Part shown: piece after piece, positions 18,401 through 26,061 of the stretch
Layout of the letters: each line of letters opens with the position of its first letter
How positions within the stretch are numbered: position 1 is the first letter of the stretch
Notes under the pieces: generated by a model
The model's database searches: none
What the model was told of the DNA's origin: nothing
The model's input: only the letters and a program-made list of their open reading frames with translations
Program-made: the position numbers and the translations under genes
From: Mahella australiensis 50-1 BON
Lineage (GTDB): Bacteria; Bacillota; Clostridia; Mahellales; Mahellaceae
DNA: 64,000 nucleotides
Direction: 5' to 3'
Assembly: GCF_000213255.1 (NCBI RefSeq)
Contig: NC_015520.1
Location: 702,001-766,000, forward strand

Positions 18401-19717
18401 AGCCTTTTCGACATAGCCAAGATTACATTTGCGGGCCAAGGGATGCTTATGCTCAGAGAACATTTCAGATGTATGCCTGAAATCATCGGATTTTCGAACA
18501 GGTTGTGTTACAATGACAGGATAATACCATTGAGGAATGTGCTGCCGGGCAAGCGCCTGGAGCCGGTATTGGCCGATGTTTATATACCCGGCGGATACAG
18601 GGCGGATACACAGGATATAAACAAGCCGGAAGCCGATGCTATATGCGAGAGACTATGTGATATGGTGCATGACCCCAGATATAAAGGTAAGACATTTGGC
18701 GTAATATCATTGACGGGCAATGCCCAGGCAAAGTATATTTGGGATAAGATAAACGATTATCTGACACCCGAGGAGCAGGAGGCGTGCAGCCTGAGAATGG
18801 GCGACGCATATGCATTCCAGGGGGATGAGCGGGATGTCATGATATTGTCCATGGTGGTGGGGGCCAATGATGCCAAGCGCCTCGTAGCTCTAACCAAGGA
18901 CCAGTACAGGCAGCGGTTCAATGTGGCGGTAAGCCGCGCGAAGGACCAATTGATCCTGTTCCATTCAGTAGAGCTGGAGGACTTAAAGGAAACTGATCTG
19001 CGCTATGAGCTTTTGTCGTATGTGCAAAACGGCATGTGGAGCCAACAGAACGCGGAACGCGGCAGAGATCTATTGGAATCGCCGTTTGAAGAGGCTGTAT
19101 ACGATTGGCTGACGGCGAGAAATTATAGGGTAACACCGCAGGTTAAAGTCGGCAATTACCGTATAGATATGGTCGTAAATGGCGAATACAACCGGTTGGC
19201 AATAGAGTGCGATGGTGCCAGATGGCATACGCCTGACCGTTGGTGGCAGGATCGCTTGCGTCAAAGGCAGATGGAGAGAACCGGATGGGTATTCTGGCGT
19301 GTATGGGGGAGCGAATTCTATCAAGATCCCGACGCGGCTATGAGCACTATAATACCGTTGCTCGATAGATTAGATATAAAGCCGGCGGATCAGTGGCAGC
19401 ATACTGAAACTTATGAAAGTTATCGTGATACTGTTTCCCAATTTTCAGGATTAAGCGACCAGTCGATGGCGTTCAGATATGCTATATTACATGTGCTCAA
19501 AAATGGCAGCAAAGGCGAGGACCTTTTGCCCGATGAAGTGTTAAGAGCGATGAATGTAGACAAGAGAGGCCTTGAGAGGCAGAGGATTAAAAACGAGATC
19601 AAGCAAGAGGTGGCAAGGCTTAAAGCGGATGGCATGATAGAAGAATACAGGACGCAGAAAAGTAAACGCTTGAAACTATCTGATACCATAGCGGCTATGG
19701 TAAACGAGGCATATTAA
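15437..19717 (+). CDS. SF1 DNA/RNA helicase fused to Vsr/MTES_1575-like nuclease (5'-disrupted)
   Basis: This 1426-residue frame is the main part of a UPF1/DNA2-like superfamily 1 helicase. Walker A is WGPPGTGKSHTIANL near residue 227, followed after a long coiled-coil-rich insert by Walker B VVIVDEASQCD (about 920-930), GDPEQISP, LREHFRCMPEIIGFSN, and motifs V/VI in YAFQGDERDV and FNVAVSRAKDQL. Near residue 1240 a PD-(D/E)XK nuclease of the Vsr/DUF559/MTES_1575 group follows: YRIDMVVNG, LAIECDGARWH, WVFWRVWGSEF. Such fusions recur in defence islands. The frame is open without a start from 15179 and continues the fragment at 12194, so the gene was cut by the IS21 element. ATG 15437 has only a weak ribosome binding site, so expression of this remnant is doubtful. 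Confidence 0.85.
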   Translation: MRLFNLRERLKYDEELELAWGQGVVLWKHGVHDIKYPLIIQKMILDYDPINGVMSVIPDEDADSRLETDIFTDMNIPDLSPVQEHFEQIDYNPADSGTYLDILKEAGGVISADFCIYNAEEIQDEAAGKKLCIVDESVLFVRRRQVDSLLRDIDGLKNALTEDKLAQAGAWKAILGVSGNKPSVYEQRERDEWSCLIDKNILFPLPANLEQIQIIDRLEHADGVVVWGPPGTGKSHTIANLICHFMAQGKKVLVTSQKEQALTVLHNKIPEALRPLCISVLSHANDSKEQLNKAVSTIIEMVTQSDINILQADIKRLEEQIDQDKEEMISIQRQMQKLAGIQVRMVQSDDGRLLLPSDLAKVLKLQEDMHNWLDNMPDYEVIPVVESGKEAVKIVSQPPLDGEEMKRFRKSRRAIIDHIDDLSYEFPDTKDLLDRVSFGKMVEHLHKLSAMDADVDGYIPGVVFTDESADGIETALNAIKDAMDVYNRINADWQKTLLDIMRKSPLDREKILKSAQLLKQHMVNLEDLYSKLNLLDNVTWDRSILLEETAQFVDEALNNVRSGKKAVGLLELNMKKKRALKGVLVNGRIPCSEGEWDSANNFIRLIVAAKEASNAWNNFAANSGIVEPDNKQDIDIQDVKPIMETIRRLLDVVEYDSACIPKAKQCLNAIMKNIGPVSDERLEDLYKALSIKMAQQQYSAAVSGLKRQKDVLGRVIDKGCAHAVVTDMLSCLDKTYECDDKTVEIWGNGYQFIKLIESLKDDYDRFMASWRRLDAKAPKWAQRWLQKDVNENDLCPAYWMTSWSNNAIKHYLYDINFENRKMKDLEDKQEQLIKALRGDKEQLILNKTTLGLMLGTTEESLKALERWHLAVRKLGKGTGKLAWRKKQMVQHEMLQAKDAVPVWIMPVYKVSETLPSDFANFDVVIVDEASQCDIKSLLALARGKKVIIVGDPEQISPDAVGKSVIDVQRLMQQYLSDISIRDYMDLTTSLFDIAKITFAGQGMLMLREHFRCMPEIIGFSNRLCYNDRIIPLRNVLPGKRLEPVLADVYIPGGYRADTQDINKPEADAICERLCDMVHDPRYKGKTFGVISLTGNAQAKYIWDKINDYLTPEEQEACSLRMGDAYAFQGDERDVMILSMVVGANDAKRLVALTKDQYRQRFNVAVSRAKDQLILFHSVELEDLKETDLRYELLSYVQNGMWSQQNAERGRDLLESPFEEAVYDWLTARNYRVTPQVKVGNYRIDMVVNGEYNRLAIECDGARWHTPDRWWQDRLRQRQMERTGWVFWRVWGSEFYQDPDAAMSTIIPLLDRLDIKPADQWQHTETYESYRDTVSQFSGLSDQSMAFRYAILHVLKNGSKGEDLLPDEVLRAMNVDKRGLERQRIKNEIKQEVARLKADGMIEEYRTQKSKRLKLSDTIAAMVNEAY

Positions 19718-19831
19718 TATACATGCCTTCATTACGGAAACTATGCAAAAAGTCCTTTTAATATGGACGGTTTTGGTATATAATATTAACATCAATTAAA
19801 TTGGACAAAAGTGGAGGGTGGAGTAAAAATA

Positions 19832-20128
19832 ATGACGACTAACAAGACCATTGTATTACAGGATGTTTTCCTCAACCAGGTGCGCAAGGAACGCATACCG
19901 GTTACGATATATCTTACTAATGGATTCCAATTACGGGGATTGGTTAAAGGGTTTGACAGTTTTACAGTTATATTGGATAACGAGGGTAGGCAGATGCTGG
20001 TCTATAAGCATGCTATATCGACCATTACTCCCGCGCGAAGCGTGAGCTTTGCCCCGAACTATAATAATCCGAGTATGCAGGCTAATTATTCGCCTGTGGC
20101 TCAGCCAACCGATGAAAAGGAAGAATAA
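19832..20128 (+). CDS. hfq: RNA chaperone Hfq
   Basis: Hfq forms hexameric Sm-like rings that bind small RNAs and mRNAs. The 98-residue protein has the Sm1 motif in [20 protein letters not shown] and Sm2 as [13 protein letters not shown], followed by a polar tail of about 25 residues. The ATG at 19832 is preceded by GGGTGGAG at suitable distance; an earlier in-frame GTG at 19811 would add seven unusual residues. In many Firmicutes hfq follows miaA, but here it is followed by a metallo-hydrolase and comEC. Confidence 0.95.
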   Translation: MTTNKTIVLQDVFLNQVRKERIPVTIYLTNGFQLRGLVKGFDSFTVILDNEGRQMLVYKHAISTITPARSVSFAPNYNNPSMQANYSPVAQPTDEKEE

Positions 20129-20130
20129 GC

Positions 20131-20868
20131 ATGCGGCTTACAGTATTGGGCAGATACGGTCCGTTTCCAGCCGCCGACGGTGCTTGCTCCGGTTATCTGG
20201 TGGAAGTCGACGATACATGCATACTGTTGGACTGTGGGAACGGCGTTATTTCACGCTTGCTTACATATAAACGTCTCCAGGATATCGATGCTGTAATACT
20301 CACGCACTTACATAGCGATCATGTATCGGATATGATGGTATTGAGGTATGCTATAGATATTTTAAAAAAGCGAGGTCAATGGAACAGACTAATTAAGGTA
20401 TATTCACCATCCTCGCCGGCGAGCGTATGGCAAGATCTTCAGTTTAACAACGTATTTGAATTGTGTGATATAAAGCCAGGGATGGAAACGGATATAGGTG
20501 GCGTAAAGATTTCACTTTCGCCTATGGTGCACCCAGTGCCCAGTTTTGCTGTTAAGTTGGAGGATAGTGCTGGCCATAAGCTGGTATATTCGGGCGATAC
20601 ATCGCAGGGCGATGATCTGGTCGGCTTTGCTAAGGGCTGTGATATGCTTTTATGTGATGGCGGGTTGCTTACATCGGAGAAAACTTCGCCTAATGTACCG
20701 CATCTTACAGCTGTTGAGGCAGGTATGGTGGCTGCTTACGCTGATGCTAAGGCGTTTTTACTTACGCATTTATGGTTCGAGCATGATGAGGAGCTTTACT
20801 TGAAAGAAGCTAGGCAGCATTATCCCGCTGCTGAGGTGGCTCGGGAAAGATACACATATAATATATAA
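20131..20868 (+). CDS. Metallo-beta-lactamase fold hydrolase (RNase Z-like)
   Basis: The 245-residue protein has the metallo-beta-lactamase fold: a GACSGYLVE opening, the metal-binding ILTHLHSDHVSDM near residue 57, a second His in MVHPVPSFAVKLE, the Asp in VYSGDT, and a final His in LLTHLW. The pattern is that of the small RNase Z/ElaC or cyclic phosphodiesterase relatives. It lacks the long exosite insert of true RNase Z, so the substrate is uncertain. It begins 2 bases after the hfq stop. Confidence 0.85.
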   Translation: MRLTVLGRYGPFPAADGACSGYLVEVDDTCILLDCGNGVISRLLTYKRLQDIDAVILTHLHSDHVSDMMVLRYAIDILKKRGQWNRLIKVYSPSSPASVWQDLQFNNVFELCDIKPGMETDIGGVKISLSPMVHPVPSFAVKLEDSAGHKLVYSGDTSQGDDLVGFAKGCDMLLCDGGLLTSEKTSPNVPHLTAVEAGMVAAYADAKAFLLTHLWFEHDEELYLKEARQHYPAAEVARERYTYNI

Positions 20869-20892
20869 CTTGAAATCATAGGGGGAAGAAAG

Positions 20893-23202
20893 GTGAGGTT
20901 TAAGAGACCTGCCATACTCGTATGCCTGTGTTATATAGGCGGCTTATTGCTGGGTTACATAGTTCCTTATGTGTCGAGTACAATCGTATGGGCGGCTGCT
21001 GTTATCATGTTGTTAATGGCGGCCGCATTTTTTATGAAGCGGTCAAATATGGCTGTTATATCGGCCATATGCATCTTATTTGCGTTATTTGGTCTGATGA
21101 AATTCCAGTACAGCTTTCATGTTGTGAGCGATGGTTTGGAGCTGTTAGAAGGTAAAGACGTCTCGCTGGCAGGGACAATTATAAATATATTTTCAGATGA
21201 TAAATCCAAGGCTGCTTATGCGCTGGCTGTTGATAATAGCCAAGCCAAAGTGCGTTTAACAATATACCATGATGATGAACAACCGTCATACCGTTGCGGC
21301 GACCGCATAATGGTAAAGGGTGAACTTCGGCTACCATCCGGTCAGCGTAATCCCGGAGGTTTCGACTATAAAGCATACCTTAAGGGGCAGGGCATATACC
21401 ATATAATGTCGGCCAATAGCCGTGATGTTTCATATTTAGGTTCTAAAGGTGTTCATTCCATATCGGATCTTTTCATGAACATTAAGCAGCGCCTTACAGA
21501 TAGCGTAGACGGATTTATGCCATATCCCGAAAATACATTGCTAAAAGGCATTCTATTCGGATATACGGCCGATATGCCCGATATGATAAGCGAGGCTTAC
21601 AGTGCTACCGGCATGGCTCATATACTAGCCGTTTCAGGCATGAATGTGGCTTTCATACCGCTTATCATTTACTTTATAATTAAGCCTTTCAATAGCAAAC
21701 CACGTTTCGCGGATGGCATAGCTATTGCTGCAATATGGGTATATGCCGTAATATCCGATCTTTCCCCATCGGTATTGCGGGCCGCCATAATGCTGTCCGT
21801 ATTATTGGGAGGCAGGCTGCTGAATAGAAAAGCAGATACGCTAAATAGCCTGTCCATAGCTGCTATTATAATCCTCATCATAAACCCGCTGGACATATAC
21901 AATATCGGTTTTATGCTGTCCTTTGCTGCTACAGCATCTCTCTTGAGCATATATAAACCAATAGAAGATTTTTTGGCGAGGTTTATGCCAAAGGCTTTGG
22001 CCGAGATATGTGCGGCTACATTAGCGCCGCAAATCGCTACCTTGCCCATCATAGCGTATTATTTCAATCAGATACCCACATTGTCGTTGCTGGCCAATAT
22101 AGCCATAATACCTTTCAATGGTTTTATATTTTTAGCAGGACTGGTATTATCAGCGTTGGGGGCACTTCTACCCGTCGTGGCATCTACAATAGCTTACCCC
22201 TTATACATTATATTGCGATCGGTCAATATATTTACGTTAGCGATGGCCGGTATACCGTGGGTAGCTATAAATGTACCATCGCCTTCGATTCCGCTCATAG
22301 TCGCTTATTACATAACTATATGCGCTGTTTTTTTATGGCGGCGCATGAGTAGACGGCAGGTAACATCGATTGCAGTTGCTTTGGTATTTATCATAGCTAT
22401 AGAGGCGTTTACTGTATGGGCAAACGATAACAGGCTAAAAGTGGTATTTTTGGATGTGGGACAGGGCGACAGTATCCTTATAACCACACCGTCGCATAAA
22501 AATATACTTATAGACGGAGGCAACCGCGTGGATTATATGGAAGATGGATTTGATGCCGGCCAAAGTATAGTGCTGCCCTATCTTAAACATAACGGCATAA
22601 TGCATTTGGATTTGATCGCGTATTCTCATCCGGATTCGGATCATATGGGCGGGTTAGTGTCTGTAATGAACGAATTAAGGGTGGACACCGTCCTATATAG
22701 CATATACGATGAAAAATTTTTAAGCACCGCTCTTAACAAAGGTGCACGCGTTGTAAAGCTGGCACAAGGCGATCGAATCGAGGTGGATGATGGTATCGTA
22801 TTCGAGGTGTTGTATCCACTGGCCCAACCATCTTTTGATGGTGGCAATAACGATTCATTGGTGTTAAAATTAAAATACAAGAATTTTTCATTATTATTGC
22901 CGGGAGATATAGAATCTGATGCTGAAAATGAATTGATCCAAGATGCGGATTTAGAAAGCGCTGTTATAAAGGTGCCTCATCATGGTAGCGATACATCGAG
23001 TACTGATGGCTTTATAGCCGCTGTAAAGCCAGACGTAGCGGTTGTATCGGTGGGTAATAATAATTTTGGACAGCCGAGCGATAATGTTATACGGCGATAC
23101 TACGATGCTGGCGCACAGGTATATCGGACTGATAAACATGGAGCTGTTAGCATAGTTACCGATGGTTGGAATATGAGCGTTGAAACGGTGATCGAAAGGT
23201 GA
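20893..23202 (+). CDS. comEC: DNA internalization / competence protein ComEC/Rec2
   Basis: ComEC forms the inner-membrane channel for single-stranded DNA uptake in natural transformation. The 769-residue protein has N-terminal membrane segments, a DUF4131/OB-like region (about 110-190), the core competence domain with GMAHILAVSGMNVAF and many transmembrane helices, and a C-terminal metallo-beta-lactamase domain with FLDVGQGDSILI, SHPDSDHMGG and VPHHGSDTSS. It starts with GTG at 20893 after GGGGGAAG. It is followed by holA, a common neighbour of comEC in Firmicutes. Confidence 0.94.
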   Translation: MRFKRPAILVCLCYIGGLLLGYIVPYVSSTIVWAAAVIMLLMAAAFFMKRSNMAVISAICILFALFGLMKFQYSFHVVSDGLELLEGKDVSLAGTIINIFSDDKSKAAYALAVDNSQAKVRLTIYHDDEQPSYRCGDRIMVKGELRLPSGQRNPGGFDYKAYLKGQGIYHIMSANSRDVSYLGSKGVHSISDLFMNIKQRLTDSVDGFMPYPENTLLKGILFGYTADMPDMISEAYSATGMAHILAVSGMNVAFIPLIIYFIIKPFNSKPRFADGIAIAAIWVYAVISDLSPSVLRAAIMLSVLLGGRLLNRKADTLNSLSIAAIIILIINPLDIYNIGFMLSFAATASLLSIYKPIEDFLARFMPKALAEICAATLAPQIATLPIIAYYFNQIPTLSLLANIAIIPFNGFIFLAGLVLSALGALLPVVASTIAYPLYIILRSVNIFTLAMAGIPWVAINVPSPSIPLIVAYYITICAVFLWRRMSRRQVTSIAVALVFIIAIEAFTVWANDNRLKVVFLDVGQGDSILITTPSHKNILIDGGNRVDYMEDGFDAGQSIVLPYLKHNGIMHLDLIAYSHPDSDHMGGLVSVMNELRVDTVLYSIYDEKFLSTALNKGARVVKLAQGDRIEVDDGIVFEVLYPLAQPSFDGGNNDSLVLKLKYKNFSLLLPGDIESDAENELIQDADLESAVIKVPHHGSDTSSTDGFIAAVKPDVAVVSVGNNNFGQPSDNVIRRYYDAGAQVYRTDKHGAVSIVTDGWNMSVETVIER

Positions 23203-23211
23203 TGATAGCAT

Positions 23212-24228
23212 ATGGATCATACAGAGTTTTTTAATAACTTAAAGGCTGGAGATATAGCGCGGCTTTATCTATTTTACGGCCAGGAGGAGTACGTAAAAGA
23301 GCAAGCGCTCGCACAACTAAAGGATACATTGCTCGATGGGGCTGTGCGCGATATGAATATGACCGTCCTGGATGGGGAAACTGCCAGTGTAGATGATGTG
23401 TTGGCTTGCGCGGATACGCTCCCTTTATTTGGCGGAAGAAGGCTTGTGGTAATCCGCAACTATGCGCCGCTCATGGGGCGTGGGGCGGATACGGTGGACC
23501 GCAAGCGCTTGGTCGATTACATTGCTCACATACCAGAGCATCTGTGCCTGGTATTCGTCTGCCGAGGAGATATACGTAAGAATACAGCGCTTTTTAAGGC
23601 TATAGGGAAATATGGGGCGGTTGTGGATTTTGCCCAGCTTAAGGATAAGGAACTTATATTATGGATACGGACGGCTTTTAAACGACTGGGTAAAGCCATC
23701 TCGTCTCAAGATGCACAATATATGGCTATGATGGCCGGCAGCGAACTGGAGACGCTGGTGCATGAGATACATAAAGTAGCGGATTATGCAGGCGAAGCCC
23801 GTGTAATATGCGCGCAAGATATAGATGCGGTGGTTACGCGCATATCATCGGCCAATATATTCAAAATGGTCGATGCTATCGGACAAAAAGATGTGGATAA
23901 GGCGCTATACCATATGAACGAGTTGTTGGAATCCGGACAATCTCCCATAGGCATGTTATCTATGATAGCTAGGCAATTCAGGATATTGTTGCAATGCAGG
24001 CTTTTGCTGGATAAAGGATACAGTGCCAGGGAAATATCATCTCAATTAAAACTGCCGATTTTTGCGGTTAACAGCTATATAAACCAGCTCAAAGAATTCG
24101 ATAAGCGGCAAATCGTTGAGGCATTGAGACATTGTCTGCAAAGCGATTTGGATATGAAGTCAACATCCTTTAATCAAGCTATGATCTTAGAAAGATTGGT
24201 ATTGAGCTTGAAAAATAATGGTATATAG
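23212..24228 (+). CDS. holA: DNA polymerase III subunit delta
   Basis: HolA is the delta subunit of the clamp loader that opens the beta sliding clamp. The 338-residue protein has the expected N-terminal RLYLFYGQEEYVKEQALAQL, a degenerate AAA+ region without a P-loop, and C-terminal helices (MLSMIARQFRILLQCRLLL) typical of the delta family. It lies 9 bases after comEC. The rpsT gene that often follows holA is absent. Confidence 0.92.
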   Translation: MDHTEFFNNLKAGDIARLYLFYGQEEYVKEQALAQLKDTLLDGAVRDMNMTVLDGETASVDDVLACADTLPLFGGRRLVVIRNYAPLMGRGADTVDRKRLVDYIAHIPEHLCLVFVCRGDIRKNTALFKAIGKYGAVVDFAQLKDKELILWIRTAFKRLGKAISSQDAQYMAMMAGSELETLVHEIHKVADYAGEARVICAQDIDAVVTRISSANIFKMVDAIGQKDVDKALYHMNELLESGQSPIGMLSMIARQFRILLQCRLLLDKGYSAREISSQLKLPIFAVNSYINQLKEFDKRQIVEALRHCLQSDLDMKSTSFNQAMILERLVLSLKNNGI

Positions 24229-24270
24229 GGTATGATATAAGCGTATAATTTGAGAGGGTGGGTAGATAAT

Positions 24271-24537
24271 ATGAGCAATGATGAACAAAAAACCATGAAA
24301 TTTAATATCGAAGACGATAACAGTGCGCAGGCTAAAGCCGTACTGATGCAGGTATTTGCTGCGCTTGAAGAGAAGGGGTATGATCCGATAGTGCAGATGG
24401 TAGGTTATTTTATATCCGGCGATCCGAGTTATATAACCAGCCATAATAATGCCAGAGCGCTTATACATAAGCTGGACAGAGATGAACTGCTCAGCGAATT
24501 GCTTAGATTTTATATAGACGCTCATGAAGGCCAATAA
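24271..24537 (+). CDS. ireB: IreB family regulatory phosphoprotein (UPF0297)
   Basis: This 88-residue protein begins [18 protein letters not shown] and contains [20 protein letters not shown] and [16 protein letters not shown], diagnostic for the UPF0297/IreB family. IreB is a substrate of the PASTA kinase IreK in Enterococcus and affects cephalosporin resistance. The ATG at 24271 has GAGAGGGTGGG upstream. It is directly followed by ruvX and a DUF1292 gene, the conserved three-gene cluster of Firmicutes. Confidence 0.92.
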   Translation: MSNDEQKTMKFNIEDDNSAQAKAVLMQVFAALEEKGYDPIVQMVGYFISGDPSYITSHNNARALIHKLDRDELLSELLRFYIDAHEGQ

Positions 24538-24544
24538 TCCTATC

Positions 24545-24979
24545 ATGCGAATATTAGGGCTTGATGTAGGGGACAATACGATAGGTATAGCGATCAGTGA
24601 CGAATTGGGCTGGACGGCTCAGGGGCTGGAGACATGGAGGCGCAAGCAACCGGAGGCCGATATGCAGCATATAGTTGATATATGTCAAAAGTCAGGGGTT
24701 CAGTGCATAGTGATAGGACTGCCTAAGAACATGAATGGCAGTATAGGGCCTCAAGGCAAAAAGGTGATAGCATTTAAACAAAGGTTGGCTGATTATATGG
24801 CTGATGACATCGATATAGTGTTGTGGGATGAGAGGCTGAGTACGGTAGCCGCCCAGCGTTCGTTGATAGAAGCCGATGTCAGCCGGGCAAAGCGCAAAAA
24901 GGTCATAGATAAAATGGCGGCCGTGTATATATTGCAAGGATATTTGGATAGTTTGCGCATAACCAAAAATAAAGATTGA
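24545..24979 (+). CDS. ruvX: Putative pre-16S rRNA nuclease / Holliday junction resolvase YqgF
   Basis: The 144-residue protein has the RNase H-like YqgF fold: [20 protein letters not shown] with the first catalytic Asp, [15 protein letters not shown], and [20 protein letters not shown] with further acidic residues. Members mature the 16S rRNA 5' end or act on branched DNA. The ATG at 24545 has GAAGG at 24526; an ATG at 24524 overlapping ireB is possible but lacks a ribosome binding site. Confidence 0.9.
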   Translation: MRILGLDVGDNTIGIAISDELGWTAQGLETWRRKQPEADMQHIVDICQKSGVQCIVIGLPKNMNGSIGPQGKKVIAFKQRLADYMADDIDIVLWDERLSTVAAQRSLIEADVSRAKRKKVIDKMAAVYILQGYLDSLRITKNKD

Positions 24980-25034
24980 CAGGTAGATTACTTTAGTATA
25001 AAATGGCATCAAATTGATGAATGGAGGTACCGTT

Positions 25035-25355
25035 ATGGTTGACGAAGAAAATATCGTAACCCTTATAGATGAGGATGATAATGAGGTCCAATTCGAGCAT
25101 ATACTTACATTGGAAATCGATAATAAAGAATATGTTCTGTTGTCTCCGCTGGAGCCTATGGAGGACCTTGGCCAAGATGAGGCCATAGTATTGAGGATAG
25201 AACAAGATGAAAATGGCGAGGATATATACGTTTCTATAGACGACGAGGATGAAATGCAAGCAGTTTATGATGCTTATATGGAAATTATATCCGACGAAGA
25301 AGACGAGGATGAAGATTTCTATGATGACGATGAGGACGAAGATGATGATAAATGA
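25035..25355 (+). CDS. DUF1292 (UPF0473) family protein
   Basis: This 106-residue protein starts MVDEENIVTLIDEDDNEVQF and continues LEIDNKEYVLLSPLEP, the core of the DUF1292/YrzB family. The C-terminal third is almost entirely acidic (a long D/E run from about residue 80), an unusually extended tail. GGAGG at 25022-25026 precedes the ATG at good distance. It is the third member of the ireB-ruvX-DUF1292 cluster and is followed by a terminator. Function unknown. Confidence 0.88.
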   Translation: MVDEENIVTLIDEDDNEVQFEHILTLEIDNKEYVLLSPLEPMEDLGQDEAIVLRIEQDENGEDIYVSIDDEDEMQAVYDAYMEIISDEEDEDEDFYDDDEDEDDDK

Positions 25356-25369
25356 AATAGCCTGATGAT

Positions 25370-25406
25370 AAATGGCATATCGAAACGATGTGCCATTTAT
25401 TTTTTA
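25370..25406 (+). terminator. Terminator after the DUF1292 gene
   Basis: AAATGGCA and TGCCATTT flank a loop that itself pairs (ATCG/CGAT), followed by ATTTTTTATT. It separates the ireB cluster from the iron-transport operon. Confidence 0.85.
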
Positions 25407-25415
25407 TTCATACTA

Positions 25416-25444
25416 TTGACAATGATTATCATTATGATTATACT
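25416..25444 (+). promoter_or_regulatory. feo promoter with overlapping Fur box 1
   Basis: TTGACA (25416-25421) and TATACT (25439-25444), spaced 17 bases, form a strong promoter. TGACAATGATTATCA (25417-25431) matches the 7-1-7 Fur consensus TGATAATNATTATCA at all but one base and covers the -35 and spacer, so iron-loaded Fur should block RNA polymerase. Confidence 0.88.
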
Positions 25445-25456
25445 ATAAATAGAAAT

Positions 25457-25471
25457 TGATAATAATTATCA
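25457..25471 (+). promoter_or_regulatory. Perfect 7-1-7 Fur box 2
   Basis: TGATAATAATTATCA is an exact match to the Bacillus-type 7-1-7 Fur operator, and the symmetry extends one more base pair on each side (25456-25472). It lies between the -10 and the feoB ribosome binding site, 40 bases centre-to-centre from box 1, giving tandem Fur control. Confidence 0.9.
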
Positions 25472-25494
25472 ATATAAATGCAGAGGGAGGGTTT

Positions 25495-26061
25495 ATGTCA
25501 ATGGATAAAAAAGCGAATAATAAAAGTTGTCATACAAGCGGCAATGAGCACATTGAAGGGCTACCCAAGATAGCGTTGGTAGGTACCCCCAATGTGGGCA
25601 AAAGCGTAATATTTAACCGCTTGACTGGTAAATATGTTACGGTGTCCAATTACCCTGGTACTACCGTAGAGATTTCAAGAGGGAAAGGACGCATAGGAGA
25701 CTGCGAATTTGAAATAATAGATACGCCGGGTATGTACTCGCTGATGCCTATAACTGAAGAAGAAAGGGTGGCCAGAAGGCTCCTTTTGGAAGAAAAACCG
25801 GATGTGGTATTGCATATTGTAGATGCTAAAAATATAAAACGCATGCTTTCATTTACTTTGCAGCTTATAGAAGCCGGTCTACCGGTGATCCTCGTGCTGA
25901 ATGTTATGGATGAGGCCGAAAGGTTAGGTATAAAAATAGATGCTTACAAGTTGAGGCAGAAGTTAGGCATACCTGTTGTAGTTACCTCTGCGGCGTTGAA
26001 TAAAGGGATAAAAGAGTTGAAGCAGGAGGTAACGGATTATGTCGTCAGTATTGCAGCCTGA
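25495..26061 (+). CDS. feoB: FeoB GTPase domain, stand-alone protein
   Basis: The 188-residue protein is the N-terminal G domain of FeoB only: G1 LVGTPNVGKSVIFNRLTG, G2 region NYPGTTVEI, G3 DTPGMYSL, and G4 NVMDEAERLG. It stops after VTDYVVSIAA, exactly where the helical linker to the membrane domain would begin. The ATG at 25495 is preceded by GAGGGAGGG. The membrane part is encoded by the next, overlapping gene. In most bacteria the two parts are one protein of about 650-750 residues. The intact GTPase motifs and strong downstream ribosome binding site argue for a real split rather than decay. Confidence 0.9.
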   Translation: MSMDKKANNKSCHTSGNEHIEGLPKIALVGTPNVGKSVIFNRLTGKYVTVSNYPGTTVEISRGKGRIGDCEFEIIDTPGMYSLMPITEEERVARRLLLEEKPDVVLHIVDAKNIKRMLSFTLQLIEAGLPVILVLNVMDEAERLGIKIDAYKLRQKLGIPVVVTSAALNKGIKELKQEVTDYVVSIAA

